Source: Rhodoferax sp. OV413
GTDB lineage: Bacteria; Pseudomonadota; Gammaproteobacteria; Burkholderiales; Burkholderiaceae_C
Assembly (NCBI GenBank): GCA_945861785.1
Contig: CAMAWD010000062.1
Span: 1-39,116, forward strand
Length of the DNA: 39,116 nucleotides
Direction: 5' to 3'
Both the position numbers and the translations under genes were made by a program. The notes under the pieces were generated by a model. The model searched no databases, was not told the DNA's origin, and saw only the letters and a program-made list of their open reading frames with translations. Each line of letters starts with the position of its first letter. Position 1 is the first letter of the stretch. This document shows positions 17,426-23,692 of this stretch, piece by piece.

Positions 17426-18019
17426 ATGGCCAAGCGACTCTTCGATCTCCTGCTTGCAAGCATATTGCTTGGCATTCTGTGTCTGCCGATGCTGATCATC
17501 GGGATGTGGATCCGCTTGGACAGCCCGGGCCCTGCCCTCTACCGACAAGAACGCGCGGGTCTTCACGGCCGCCTATTTCGCATCCAAAAGTTCCGCACCA
17601 TGCAGTTGCGTGCCCAGGACGACTTGCTCTTGACGGCCGATGGTGACGCCCGCATCACCCGCGCGGGCCGCTGGCTACGTGCTCGCCGCTTTGATGAGTT
17701 ACCTCAATTATTCGATGTGTTGCGCGGTCGCATGAGCTTCGTGGGGCCACGCCCTGAAGTGCCGCGTTATGTTGCCCTCTACCCTGAAACTTTCCGTGAC
17801 ATCGTGCTGTCGGTGCGCCCAGGCATCACTGACCCCGCGACCCTGGCCCATCGCCACGAAGGCGAATTATTGGCGCGCGCTAGCGACCCGGAGCAGTTCT
17901 ATGTGCAGCAGTTACTACCGGCCAAGCTGCAGCTGCAGGCCGACTACATCGTCCGCGCCACGCTGCTCACCGACCTAGGGATCCTCTTGCGCACCGCCGC
18001 CGCAGTGATCACCCGATAA
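17426..18019 (+). CDS. PglC/WcaJ-type phosphoglycosyl transferase (chain initiator)
   Basis: The product is 197 residues, the short PglC size without the extra WcaJ membrane domain. It opens AKRLFDLLLASILLGILCLP (the single re-entrant membrane helix) and has SPGPALYRQERAG, FRIQKFRTM, the catalytic Asp-Glu in RRFDELPQLFDVL, MSFVGPRPEVPRYV and VRPGITDPATL. These enzymes place a sugar phosphate from UDP-sugar onto undecaprenyl phosphate, which starts the glycan. It is the last gene of the operon, 18 bp after the aminotransferase and 73 bp before the right inverted repeat. A UDP-diacetamido-bacillosamine-type donor is likely by analogy with PglC. Confidence 0.88.
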   Translation: MAKRLFDLLLASILLGILCLPMLIIGMWIRLDSPGPALYRQERAGLHGRLFRIQKFRTMQLRAQDDLLLTADGDARITRAGRWLRARRFDELPQLFDVLRGRMSFVGPRPEVPRYVALYPETFRDIVLSVRPGITDPATLAHRHEGELLARASDPEQFYVQQLLPAKLQLQADYIVRATLLTDLGILLRTAAAVITR

Positions 18020-18092
18020 TGACCCGGGAATTCGCTGCGCCACGCCGCGTCAGGCCATGACGCGCCGGGCCAGAGATGACTGTCATCTTCAA

Positions 18093-18163
18093 CCGAGATT
18101 GTCCATTGGCCGAATCTGCATGCGCGACCCAGTCAAGTTTGCCAATGATTTCTAATGGATACC
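18093..18163 (-). repeat. Right 71-bp inverted repeat of the glycan island
   Basis: This is the partner of 4705-4775 (67 of 71 bases by eye, ungapped, four mismatches). Its outer end reads TTTCTAATGGATACC and runs straight into a fragment of a dihydrolipoamide dehydrogenase gene. It therefore marks the point where the island, or an IS once at its edge, cut into older chromosome-like sequence. Confidence 0.8.
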
Positions 18164-18234
18164 GACTTGGAGTGCGACCTGCTGGTGCTGGGCGCCGGCC
18201 TGGGCGGCTATTCGGCAGCCTTCCGTGCGGCCAG
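18158..18234 (+). pseudogene. Dihydrolipoamide dehydrogenase (lpd) N-terminal fragment
   Basis: The translation DLECDLLVLGAGLGGYSAAF is the FAD-binding start of the E3 flavoprotein of 2-oxoacid dehydrogenases. The family motif is GAGPGGY; here Pro is Leu. Similarity stops after FRAA (18233), where normal proteins continue with the rest of the FAD fold, so only about 25 codons remain. It begins immediately outside the right inverted repeat. No other lpd piece lies at the left end of the island. Confidence 0.65.
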
Positions 18235-18391
18235 TGACTTCTTTCAATATTTCAATCCTTCAAACGCCTGTTTGCAAGTGATTGATTTGATTGAATTTTT
18301 TCTTTCAAGGCTTTCGCCGATCTTGAAGAAAGTCACCCTTTGACGGGGTGATCGAACTGTTGAGACGGTGTTCTGCGCAAAACCTCTTGAC
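18235..18391. other. A/T-rich stretch without a gene
   Basis: This interval is clearly richer in A and T than its neighbours and has no credible frame. GACTTCTTTCAA and TTGAAGAAAGTC (18236-18247, 18324-18335) are near-perfect inverted arms, which may be the ends of a small lost element. I see no promoter or RNA gene. Confidence 0.35.
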
Positions 18392-18610
18392 TTAGTCGCC
18401 GCCCGATTTCTGCAGCGCATCACGCAACTTGTAGATCTTGTGGCGCGATTCGAGCTCGCCCAGCAGTTCGTCGAGCAGCGGGTTCGACGGCATGAGGTCC
18501 AACCCCTCCCACTACGTGTTGACGATGTGCTCTTGGGCGGCTTTGTCCCGAACGCTGAACTTGAGACTCTGCTCGAAGAACTCGGCAACGTTTGGCATCT
18601 CGTCAGCCAT
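18392..18610 (-). pseudogene. Small unrecognised gene with an in-frame stop
   Basis: A 73-codon minus-strand frame from ATG 18610 reads MADEMPNVAEFFEQSLKFSV, meets TAG at codon 33 (18512-18514), and continues LLDELLGELESRHKIYKLRD to TAA at 18392. Composition and codon use look protein-like on both sides of the stop, so this appears to be a small helical protein recently inactivated. I do not recognise the family. Confidence 0.4.
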
Positions 18611-18717
18611 GGCGGGGACGCGTAGAACAAAAAGGCAATTGTCACAGAACGCACTTTTGTCAGATACGGTTATCGTCGGCCATCCAATCCCCCGACAACT
18701 TCAATAACAAAACGCGC

Positions 18718-19074
18718 TCAATCGCCATTTTTCCGCGCTTTCAGACCGCCACCAACAAGGCCGAAGATGCCCGTTACCACAACAGCAGGTGAGCCACGGC
18801 CCCAATACATCGTCGAAATGAACAATCGCCAACCCTTCCCGTCTTCGCCCAACGCAAAAGTTCCACTGTGTGCATTGGGGAACGATGTTGACGTTGATCG
18901 ACTCAATTTCAGCCGAGTCCTGTTCTTGGACATCGATGGTAGTTGGCGTGCAATCAACTGTTCATGGCCTTGGACGAACACGTGATGCCCAATCGGCCTC
19001 TGGCTCGCTGCCCGCTGTTCCCGCAAGGTGTCTGACCAATATTTCATTCCCCCGAACATCGACCGCGCGATCAA
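18718..19074 (-). CDS. Hypothetical protein, overlaps toxin gene end
   Basis: This minus-strand frame (118 residues) overlaps the last 113 bp of the PIN toxin gene in another frame. Only its second half looks protein-like: GEDGKGWRLFISTMYWGRG, then a hydrophobic, Gly-rich stretch VVVTGIFGLVGGG and a basic end. It could be a fragment of a small membrane protein with a start further in. It may equally be chance; no family is recognised. Confidence 0.25.
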   Translation of the reverse strand: MIARSMFGGMKYWSDTLREQRAASQRPIGHHVFVQGHEQLIARQLPSMSKNRTRLKLSRSTSTSFPNAHSGTFALGEDGKGWRLFISTMYWGRGSPAVVVTGIFGLVGGGLKARKNGD

Positions 19075-19549
19075 GAATGGACTGAGCGTCCGGAATCAGA
19101 CTTCGACTTTCCAGTCCAAAAAGGAACTCTGAAGTTGATGTAACAACGACGCAGTCCGGCAGGCGAGTCAAGAAATTTGTCTTTCGAACAGCGCTGTCTT
19201 CGAAAAGGAGAACGGCACCAAAATCCTCGCCTTCCAGCGCCCTACCGAGGACTTCCGCTGCCGCCTGCTCGCCGCGATTTTTGGTTTTGGTCGCTGGATT
19301 AATCGACTTCAAAAGCATGAATTCTTCATAGACCTCAGTTGGACTGACGGTCAATCTGTGAGGATCATTGTGTCGAATCCACTCGGCCACCAATGTGGCT
19401 CCAAGTTTGGATAGATCCTGAATTACTTCATGCCTGACCATATCAGGAACAATTACCGGCAATTTCGTTAAGAACAGCACATCAAGCGACCCCGCAACAG
19501 CCAGCGTTATGAGCGGTCCGGAATCGGTGACGATCAGTGAGAGGTTCAT
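18962..19549 (-). CDS. PIN-domain-like toxin
   Basis: The product is 195 residues. It begins LIVTDSGPLITLAVAGSLDV, with the first PIN-type aspartate in TDSGPL. VIVPDMVRHEVI follows, then NRGEQAAAEVL (acidic pair) and AVLLFEDSAVRKTNFL (second aspartate and charged helix). This order matches PIN-like ribonucleases related to DUF3368/VapC toxins, which cut tRNA or mRNA. Its ATG overlaps the stop of the antitoxin gene (ATGA at 19546-19549). It is longer than typical VapC (about 130 residues); the last 60 residues are unassigned. Confidence 0.72.
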   Translation of the reverse strand: MNLSLIVTDSGPLITLAVAGSLDVLFLTKLPVIVPDMVRHEVIQDLSKLGATLVAEWIRHNDPHRLTVSPTEVYEEFMLLKSINPATKTKNRGEQAAAEVLGRALEGEDFGAVLLFEDSAVRKTNFLTRLPDCVVVTSTSEFLFGLESRSLIPDAQSILDRAVDVRGNEILVRHLAGTAGSEPEADWASRVRPRP

Positions 19550-19926
19550 GACTTCGCGCTCCCCTTTGACTCGGTTGACGCCAAATCCAAGATCCAGTGG
19601 AACAAGGCAATTTGCTCCGGTCTATTCTTTGGTGTGACCTTGGGAACACGAAGATTGTTGAGGCCTAGGGCGATCAAAACGTCTCCATAGCTCGCTCCAG
19701 TTTCCTCCGCAATTTGTGGCCAGGAAATCAGACCCTTTGAATAGGCGATTGCCAAAGCTGCAATTCGGCCCCGGTCTACGGATTGAACCGGCGGCAACGT
19801 CAGAAGTCCAACGGCCTTTCCATTCCTGGTGATTTCTACGGGCCCCTGAGTATTCAGCGACGACAAAACATCGCTCAGATTCGCCTTTGCATCCGACGAT
19901 GAGATTGTTCGAACTGAGTGTTGCAT
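19546..19926 (-). CDS. Phd/YefM-type antitoxin with UPF0175-like C-terminus
   Basis: The product is 126 residues. Residues 6-50 (SSSDAKANLSDVLSSLNTQG, then VEITRNGKAVGLLTLPP) form a Phd/YefM fold that binds DNA and autoregulates. Residues 60-110 (ISWPQIAEETGASYGDVLIA) resemble the UPF0175 helix-turn-helix often paired with PIN toxins. A GGAG ribosome-binding site lies 6 nt before the ATG, and TTGTACAA upstream could be part of an operator. First gene of the pair; it should neutralise the PIN protein by binding it. Confidence 0.75.
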   Translation of the reverse strand: MQHSVRTISSSDAKANLSDVLSSLNTQGPVEITRNGKAVGLLTLPPVQSVDRGRIAALAIAYSKGLISWPQIAEETGASYGDVLIALGLNNLRVPKVTPKNRPEQIALFHWILDLASTESKGSAKS

Positions 19927-20264
19927 ATGTACTCCAAATACCTAAAGTGTCAACTCTACCAACTTTATACTTAATTGTACAAATCGCACATTTTGTACCG
20001 CGCGAGTCACATCGCAAGCTGTCAGCCAAACGCTGACCGCCGGCAGGCACCGTCACTGTCCTCGGCACTGATCGTTTATGCAGGGGCTCCGACCGCCGAT
20101 CACATGCGGTGTCTGGCGGCAAGTAGCATCTGACAGCATGAGTAGCTTTGCGAGGATCTCTGGTCTCAAGCGAAAATCCAACCCTTGGTCAAGCTTCGCG
20201 TTCAAGCTCTGTCGCCCTCTCGAGGCGGTAGAGCCTCTGGGACATTGGGGAAGGCCCCCTTGTT
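19927..20264. other. Intergenic region, no gene recognised
   Basis: The right-hand part (about 20050-20230) has the look of an old insertion-sequence end, and a minus-strand frame there reads GLDFRLRPEILAKLLMLSDA, but I cannot place it. The left 60 bp probably hold the antitoxin promoter. No RNA gene was seen. Confidence 0.3.
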
Positions 20265-20651
20265 TCAGCGCAGGCTGTCGTATACCGCTGTCTCGAAGTC
20301 GTAGAACGTAGGTACAGAGCCGGTGTCCGCGAACGGGAGGATCTGGCTCAGGAACACCCCGCCGATGCCGGTCATCGGGTCGATCCAGAAGAACGAATTT
20401 GCGAGGCCCGCCCACATCAGACCGCCTGCCGGTCGGCCGGTCAGGGTGCACTCGTGGTTGATCTGGAACGCGAGGCTCCAGCTCTTTTTCACCCCCGGGA
20501 AGAACTCGGCGTCGTTGGTGAGCGGGTGGTTGGTCTTGAGGTTGGAAACCCGCGCATCGCCCATGTGGTTGAGCATCAGGCCGTTGGCTACCGTTTCGGG
20601 CTTGAGCACGCGCTCTCCGGCAAGCTGGCCGCCGTTGAGCACCATGCGCAC
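20265..20651 (-). pseudogene. Serine hydrolase (class C beta-lactamase family), C-terminal fragment
   Basis: The 128-residue frame reads MRMVLNGGQLAGERVLKPET, then NHMGDARVSNLKTNHPLTND and GLMWAGLANSFFWIDPMTGI, ending in the family's usual GVFLSQILPF. This is the C-terminal third of esterases and beta-lactamase-like serine hydrolases, including the conserved substrate-binding Gly-x-x-x-x-GLA part. The SxxK and YxN catalytic parts are missing. The break at about 20655 coincides with the start of the ISAzo13-type transposase, so the insertion removed the rest. Confidence 0.7.
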
Positions 20652-20655
20652 GAAC

Positions 20656-21520
20656 TTCAGGTGGCGAATTGCGCAAGGCCGGCATCACTGTGTGCCCCAA
20701 GACCGTGGGACGCTTGCTCAAGGGCTTGAAGTTCTCGCTGCGCGTCAATCACAAGAAGGTCGCCGGCAATGCCAATCCCTTTCGCAATCAGCAATTCGAG
20801 CACATCAATCGCACGCGCAAGCGCTTTGAGCGCCAGGGCTGGCCAGCGATCAGCATCGACACCAAGAAGAGGGAATTGGTCGGACGCTTCAAGAACGCCG
20901 GCGCGACCTGGGAGCGCACACCAGTTCTGGTCAAGGACCACGACTTCAGAACCGACGCCAAGGGCATCGCCATCCCATGGGGGCTCTACGACACGCAAGC
21001 CAATCGCGGACAAGTATTCGTTGGCACCTCTCACGATACGCCCGCATTCTCAGTCACCGCGCTTGCGCGATGGTGGAGTGGCGCTGGCCGCAGGCGCTAC
21101 TCAGAGGCCGTCCGCCTGCTGATCCTTGCCGACTGCGGTGGCAGCAACGGTGCGCGCACACGACTGTGGAAGTACGAGCTACAGACCCGCTTTTGCGATC
21201 GGTTCGGACTCACGGTCACCGTCTGCCATTACCCGCCGGGCACATCAAAGTGGAATCCCATCGAGCATCGCCTATTCAGTGAGATCAGCAAGAACTGGGC
21301 AGGCCAACCGATTGAGAGCTATGAGACCATACTCAACTTTCTTCGCACCACAAAGACCGCCGCCGGCCTTGGCGTCAATGCAACGCTGCTCGGCGGCGAC
21401 TACCCAACCGGCATCAAGGTATCACAGGCGCAGATGAACCGCGTCAACATGCGCCAGCATAAGGTTCTGCCAATGTGGAACTACACACGCGTTCCCACAT
21501 CGGCCGAAAATGTGAATTAA
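20656..21520 (+). pseudogene. ISAzo13-family transposase, N-terminally truncated
   Basis: The open frame starts LRKAGITVCPKTVGRLLKGL (TTG 20669), in the middle of the normal helix-turn-helix region. The rest follows the ISAzo13 layout: AISIDTKKRELVGRFKNAG (first Asp), RGQVFVGTSHDTPAFSVTAL, LLILADCGGSNGARTRLWKY (second Asp), TVCHYPPGTSKWNPIEHRLF (catalytic Glu), and a YPTGIKVSQAQM end. Full proteins are about 400 residues; 284 remain here. The DDE core is complete, but the DNA-binding start is gone and no promoter is seen. The left end of the element was lost at the esterase junction. Confidence 0.75.
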
Positions 21521-21662
21521 TTTTTGCGCGGACCCTTAGTGCAACGTGGTCTCGTGAACAACGCCAGGGTGAGCGTTGCGAGTGTGCTGGACTTTTTGGG
21601 CCACTGATACGCTTGCTGACTTTGGAGCCAAAGCCATCGAGGTGATCAGAACCCACTTAAAA

Positions 21663-21677
21663 GTTAACATCGTTTAC
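21663..21677. promoter_or_regulatory. Operator-like site upstream of repressor gene
   Basis: GTTAAC-ATC-GTTTAC, a one-mismatch palindrome 18 bp before the repressor ATG. It is nearly the same as the perfect site at 22107-22121 (both run into GTTTACCAT), which suggests one protein binds both and represses its own gene. Confidence 0.55.
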
Positions 21678-21694
21678 CATGGGACAATCAGCTC

Positions 21695-22099
21695 ATGGAA
21701 CACCCAGACCTTCCCGCGATTCGCCGCTCCAACCTGTTGCAACTGTTCTCCGACCATGTTGCGCATCGCATGGCGACTGCGCCGTCGGAACAGATCACCG
21801 GTTTGGACCGTGAATTTGCAGCCATGATCCAGGTGCACAACACCTACTTCTCCGGCATGAAATCCGGCGCGCGAACCATCGGCGACAAGCTTGCGCGCCA
21901 GATCGAGAACCTGAGTAGCAAAAGCAGTGGATGGTTGGACGAACCGCATGCCTTCGAGAAGCCCGACGGCCTACTGAAATTCCTTGCGCTCGCCGAGAAG
22001 GTCTACCTTGCGGCGCCTGCCTCCCGCAAGGAGCTGGCCCGAGTCATGCGCGATGCCATGAAACAACGATCTGACAAACTTTCTTCGAAAAGTAGTTGA
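21695..22099 (+). CDS. Helix-turn-helix repressor-like DNA-binding protein
   Basis: The product is 134 residues. The central part (residues 30-85) reads LDREFAAMIQVHNTYFSGMK and GARTIGDKLARQIENL, then GWLDEPH, the layout of lambda-repressor-like helix-turn-helix proteins seen in phage and mobile-element regulators. A short helical tail follows with a repeated SSKSS motif (residues 75-78 and the end). There is no peptidase or dimerisation domain, so it is not a LexA-type repressor. Related palindromes lie 18 bp before and 8 bp after the gene, so it probably controls itself and the rightward promoter at 22096. Confidence 0.65.
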   Translation: MEHPDLPAIRRSNLLQLFSDHVAHRMATAPSEQITGLDREFAAMIQVHNTYFSGMKSGARTIGDKLARQIENLSSKSSGWLDEPHAFEKPDGLLKFLALAEKVYLAAPASRKELARVMRDAMKQRSDKLSSKSS

Positions 22100-22124
22100 C
22101 CGAGGAGTAAACGTCGTTTACCAT
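22096..22124 (+). promoter_or_regulatory. Rightward promoter with overlapping operator
   Basis: TTGACC (22096-22101) and TACCAT (22119-22124) are spaced 17 bp, a sound sigma-70-type promoter. Between them lies the perfect palindrome GTAAAC-GTC-GTTTAC (22107-22121), which overlaps the -10 box. A protein bound there would block transcription toward the terminator, candidate RNA and tRNA array. Confidence 0.6.
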
Positions 22125-22178
22125 TTGCGCTTCATTCAATCATTGACGATAAGCCAAGGCAATACCAAGAGAACCATC

Positions 22179-22376
22179 GTGATACGCAGAGCACCACATC
22201 TTCCAACGTCCAGGCCCGCGGCTTGTGCGTTTCCGTGCGTGCTCGCAGTGTCTTATCGCGGTGCCGATTGGTCGATTCTGCATGGAGGCGAGAGCGTCGT
22301 TTCAAAGCAGTTGCCGCGGCAGATTCAGCGGAATTCCTTTGAAACATCGTTCAGTCCAGGTGGAGGTGGCGTGTAG
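22179..22376 (+). CDS. Possible small leader ORF
   Basis: A 65-residue frame from GTG 22179 (VIRRAPHLPTSRPAACAFPC) sits between the operator-bearing promoter and a terminator, and ends 28 bp before it. An AGAG stretch precedes the start at reasonable distance. No family is recognised and composition is not distinctive. It could be a small phage-type protein or simply untranslated leader. Confidence 0.3.
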   Translation: MIRRAPHLPTSRPAACAFPCVLAVSYRGADWSILHGGESVVSKQLPRQIQRNSFETSFSPGGGGV

Positions 22377-22403
22377 CCGCTCCCTGAGGTATTTCCATAC
22401 CTT

Positions 22404-22438
22404 GAACCCGGACACAGGCAACTGGTCCGGGTTTTTTG
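22404..22438 (+). terminator. Rho-independent terminator
   Basis: The stem AACCCGGAC (22405-22413) pairs perfectly with GTCCGGGTT (22425-22433) across an 11-nt loop and is followed by six Ts. It ends the transcript from the operator-controlled promoter, or is read through to make the RNA array expressible. Confidence 0.8.
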
Positions 22439-22493
22439 CTTTTCAGATCATCGAATCTGATAAACGCGCTCATTAACAATTCGGTGTCATGTG

Positions 22494-22723
22494 ACAGGGT
22501 GGGGACCACCTGCTGCGTTCTTTGGAGCGAAGCGGGCCCACCCTGGACGGAATGCAGTCAGAGCGGCATCGGCCGCTCCATTTCGTCAGCATTTGCAAAG
22601 AAGCCGTCGCGAGGGCCCCTGGGCCCCGGTTGAAATGTGTGGGTGCCGCTCCGAAACGGGGTGGCATCCATGCAGCGTGCCAGGCCGGTGAACTCCGGGC
22701 GCTGTGAGTGCTGACGAAATGGA
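22494..22723 (+). ncRNA. Candidate structured RNA leading the tRNA array
   Basis: About 230 bp hold nested strong helices. CAGGGTGGG (22495-22503) pairs with CCCACCCTG (22537-22545). GAGCGGC (22561) pairs with GCCGCTC (ends 22578) around ATCG. CATTTCGTCAGCA (22579-22591) pairs perfectly with TGCTGACGAAATG (22709-22721), closing a domain. Inside it, a 13-bp hairpin at 22641-22669 has an AAA loop, CAGCG (22673) pairs with CGCTG (22700), and GGGCC pairs with GGCCC near 22613-22625. No coding frame explains the pattern. It sits between the terminator and the first tRNA (22740). Large structured RNAs such as GOLLD and ROOL are known beside tRNA arrays of phages, but I recognise neither here. Confidence 0.5.
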
Positions 22724-22739
22724 CTTTTGAAGATTCAAA

Positions 22740-22814
22740 AGATGCGTAGCTCAGCGGCAGAGCACCGCCCTCATAAGGCGGCGCGCACTGGTTCGAATCC
22801 AGTCGCATCTACCA
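22740..22814 (+). tRNA. tRNA-Met or tRNA-Ile2 (CAT)
   Basis: Acceptor AGATGCG/CGCATCT, anticodon stem CCGCC/GGCGG with loop CTCATAA, T-stem ACTGG/CCAGT, A discriminator and encoded CCA. The CAT anticodon reads AUG, or AUA if the C is changed to lysidine; the bases do not settle which. First tRNA of the array. Confidence 0.85.
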
Positions 22815-22820
22815 GGTCCA

Positions 22821-22898
22821 CGGTGTGTAGCTCAGTCTGGTCAGAGCACTGCGTTTGGGGCGCAGGGGCCTGAGGTTCAAATCCTCGTACACCGACCA
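22821..22898 (+). tRNA. tRNA-Pro (TGG)
   Basis: Acceptor CGGTGTG/TACACCG, anticodon stem CTGCG/CGCAG with loop TTTGGGG, TTCAAAT T-loop, A73 and encoded CCA. Starts with the CGG usual for proline tRNAs. Confidence 0.88.
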
Positions 22899-22904
22899 CC
22901 CCAT

Positions 22905-22980
22905 ATCTCGGTAGCGCAATTGGCAGCGCAGTGGTCTCCAAAACCAAAGGCTGAAGGTTCGAGTCCTTCCCGGGATGCCA
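22905..22980 (+). tRNA. tRNA-Trp (CCA)
   Basis: Acceptor ATCTCGG/CCGGGAT, loop CTCCAAA, T-stem GAAGG/CCTTC, G discriminator and encoded CCA. The top pair of the anticodon stem is a G-A mismatch. Confidence 0.85.
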
Positions 22981-22984
22981 GGTA

Positions 22985-23063
22985 CGCAGGGTAGGGGAGT
23001 CTGGTCGTCCCCACGAGTTTCATACGCTCGAGATCGCTGGTTCGAATCCAGCCCCTGCATCCA
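22985..23063 (+). tRNA. tRNA-Met (CAT), with initiator-like C1-A72 mismatch
   Basis: Acceptor CGCAGGG/CCCTGCA leaves C1 opposite A72, the hallmark of bacterial initiator tRNA, and the variable region AGATCG also matches initiators. The anticodon stem CGAGT/GCTCG around TTCATAC lacks the three G-C pairs needed for P-site entry, the D-stem is GGGG/CCCC, and the discriminator is T. CCA is encoded. Confidence 0.75.
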
Positions 23064-23070
23064 GTTTGCT

Positions 23071-23146
23071 GCACGGATAGCTCAGTTGGTAGAGCGACGG
23101 CCTGAAGAGCCGTGCGTCGGTGGTTCGACCCCACCTCCGGGCACCA
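23071..23146 (+). tRNA. tRNA-Phe (GAA)
   Basis: Acceptor GCACGGA/TCCGGGC with one A-G mismatch (3-70), anticodon stem ACGGC/GCCGT with loop CTGAAGA, T-stem GGTGG/CCACC, A73 and encoded CCA. Confidence 0.87.
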
Positions 23147-23154
23147 GGTCAATC

Positions 23155-23229
23155 GTCTCCGTCATCTAACGGTAAGGATATCGCCCTTTCAAGGCGGGTA
23201 TGCGGGTTCGAATCCCGTCGGGGACTCCA
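23155..23229 (+). tRNA. tRNA-Glu (TTC)
   Basis: Acceptor GTCTCCG/CGGGGAC, anticodon stem TCGCC/GGCGG with loop CTTTCAA, T-loop TTCGAAT, T discriminator and encoded CCA. Confidence 0.87.
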
Positions 23230-23247
23230 AACTTTCACCACCATTCC

Positions 23248-23323
23248 AGGCCCTTCGCCAAGTTGGTAAGGCACCGGGTTTTGATCCCGGCCATCGGTGG
23301 TTCGAATCCATCAGGGCCTGCCA
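23248..23323 (+). tRNA. tRNA-Gln (TTG)
   Basis: Acceptor AGGCCCT/AGGGCCT, anticodon stem CCGGG/CCCGG with loop TTTTGAT, T-stem GGTGG/CCATC, G73 as usual for glutamine and encoded CCA. Confidence 0.87.
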
Positions 23324-23358
23324 TTTTCATCAGCCAATCAATAGGCCCAGGAGAAGTC

Positions 23359-23619
23359 ATGAAACCAAAACGGAAGATTCCGGCCGCTCGAAACCCCTTC
23401 GTCGCGTTGGCCATGAAACGAAAGGCGGGCGCACATCGCAAGACAGCCAAGGCGACGCGCCGGGCCGAGAAGGTAGGTTTGTTGGGGGAAGTAGCTCGAC
23501 GGCCGAGCAGTCGGCTCTTGCCCGACGGGCGAGGGTTTGATTCCCTTCGTCCCCACCAGAGCGTTGCCGAAAGCGGTCACGGCTTTCGAGAATGCTTGCC
23601 CCGGTGGCGTAATAGGTAG
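23359..23619 (+). CDS. Small basic protein inside the tRNA array
   Basis: AGGAG lies 5 nt before ATG 23359. The first 45 residues (NPFVALAMKRKAGAHRKTAK, then ATRRAEKV) match a short Lys/Arg-rich protein I recall as common in phages and mobile elements, usually 40-50 residues long and of unknown function. Here the frame has no stop at that point and runs on through the tRNA-Lys gene (23485-23558) into tRNA-Leu, which gives a meaningless C-terminus. Either the original stop was lost when the tRNA moved in, or the extension is tolerated. It breaks the run of tRNA genes, and a mixed transcript would have to be processed. Confidence 0.55.
   Translation: MKPKRKIPAARNPFVALAMKRKAGAHRKTAKATRRAEKVGLLGEVARRPSSRLLPDGRGFDSLRPHQSVAESGHGFRECLPRWRNR
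23485..23558 (+). tRNA. tRNA-Lys (CTT)
   Basis: Acceptor GGGGAAG/CGTCCCC with one A-G mismatch, anticodon stem GTCGG/CCGAC with loop CTCTTGC, T-stem GAGGG/CCCTT, A73 and encoded CCA. It overlaps the 3' extension of the small basic ORF. Confidence 0.82.
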
Positions 23620-23682
23620 CCGCGCTGGTCTCAGAAACCAGTGCCTTCGGGCGTGTCGGTTGAAACCCGACCTGGGGCACCA
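23598..23682 (+). tRNA. tRNA-Leu (CAG)
   Basis: Acceptor GCCCCGG/CTGGGGC, anticodon stem CTGGT/ACCAG with loop CTCAGAA, a long variable arm (TGCCTTCGGGCGT), T-stem GTCGG/CCGAC, A73 as leucine needs and encoded CCA. Confidence 0.88.
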
Positions 23683-23692
23683 GTGATTTTTC

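Noticed and set aside
21576-21664. Possible CaiB-type CoA-transferase fragment (FWATDTLADFGAKAIEVI)
   Set aside because: About 18 residues resemble the N-terminus of family III CoA-transferases, but the stretch is too short and not flanked by matching sequence.
22473-22808. Minus-strand frames across the tRNA region, also 22877-23152 and 23791-24480
   Set aside because: They read through tRNA genes; such peptides (RLDSNQ, GLEPS types) are known artefacts of tRNA antisense translation.
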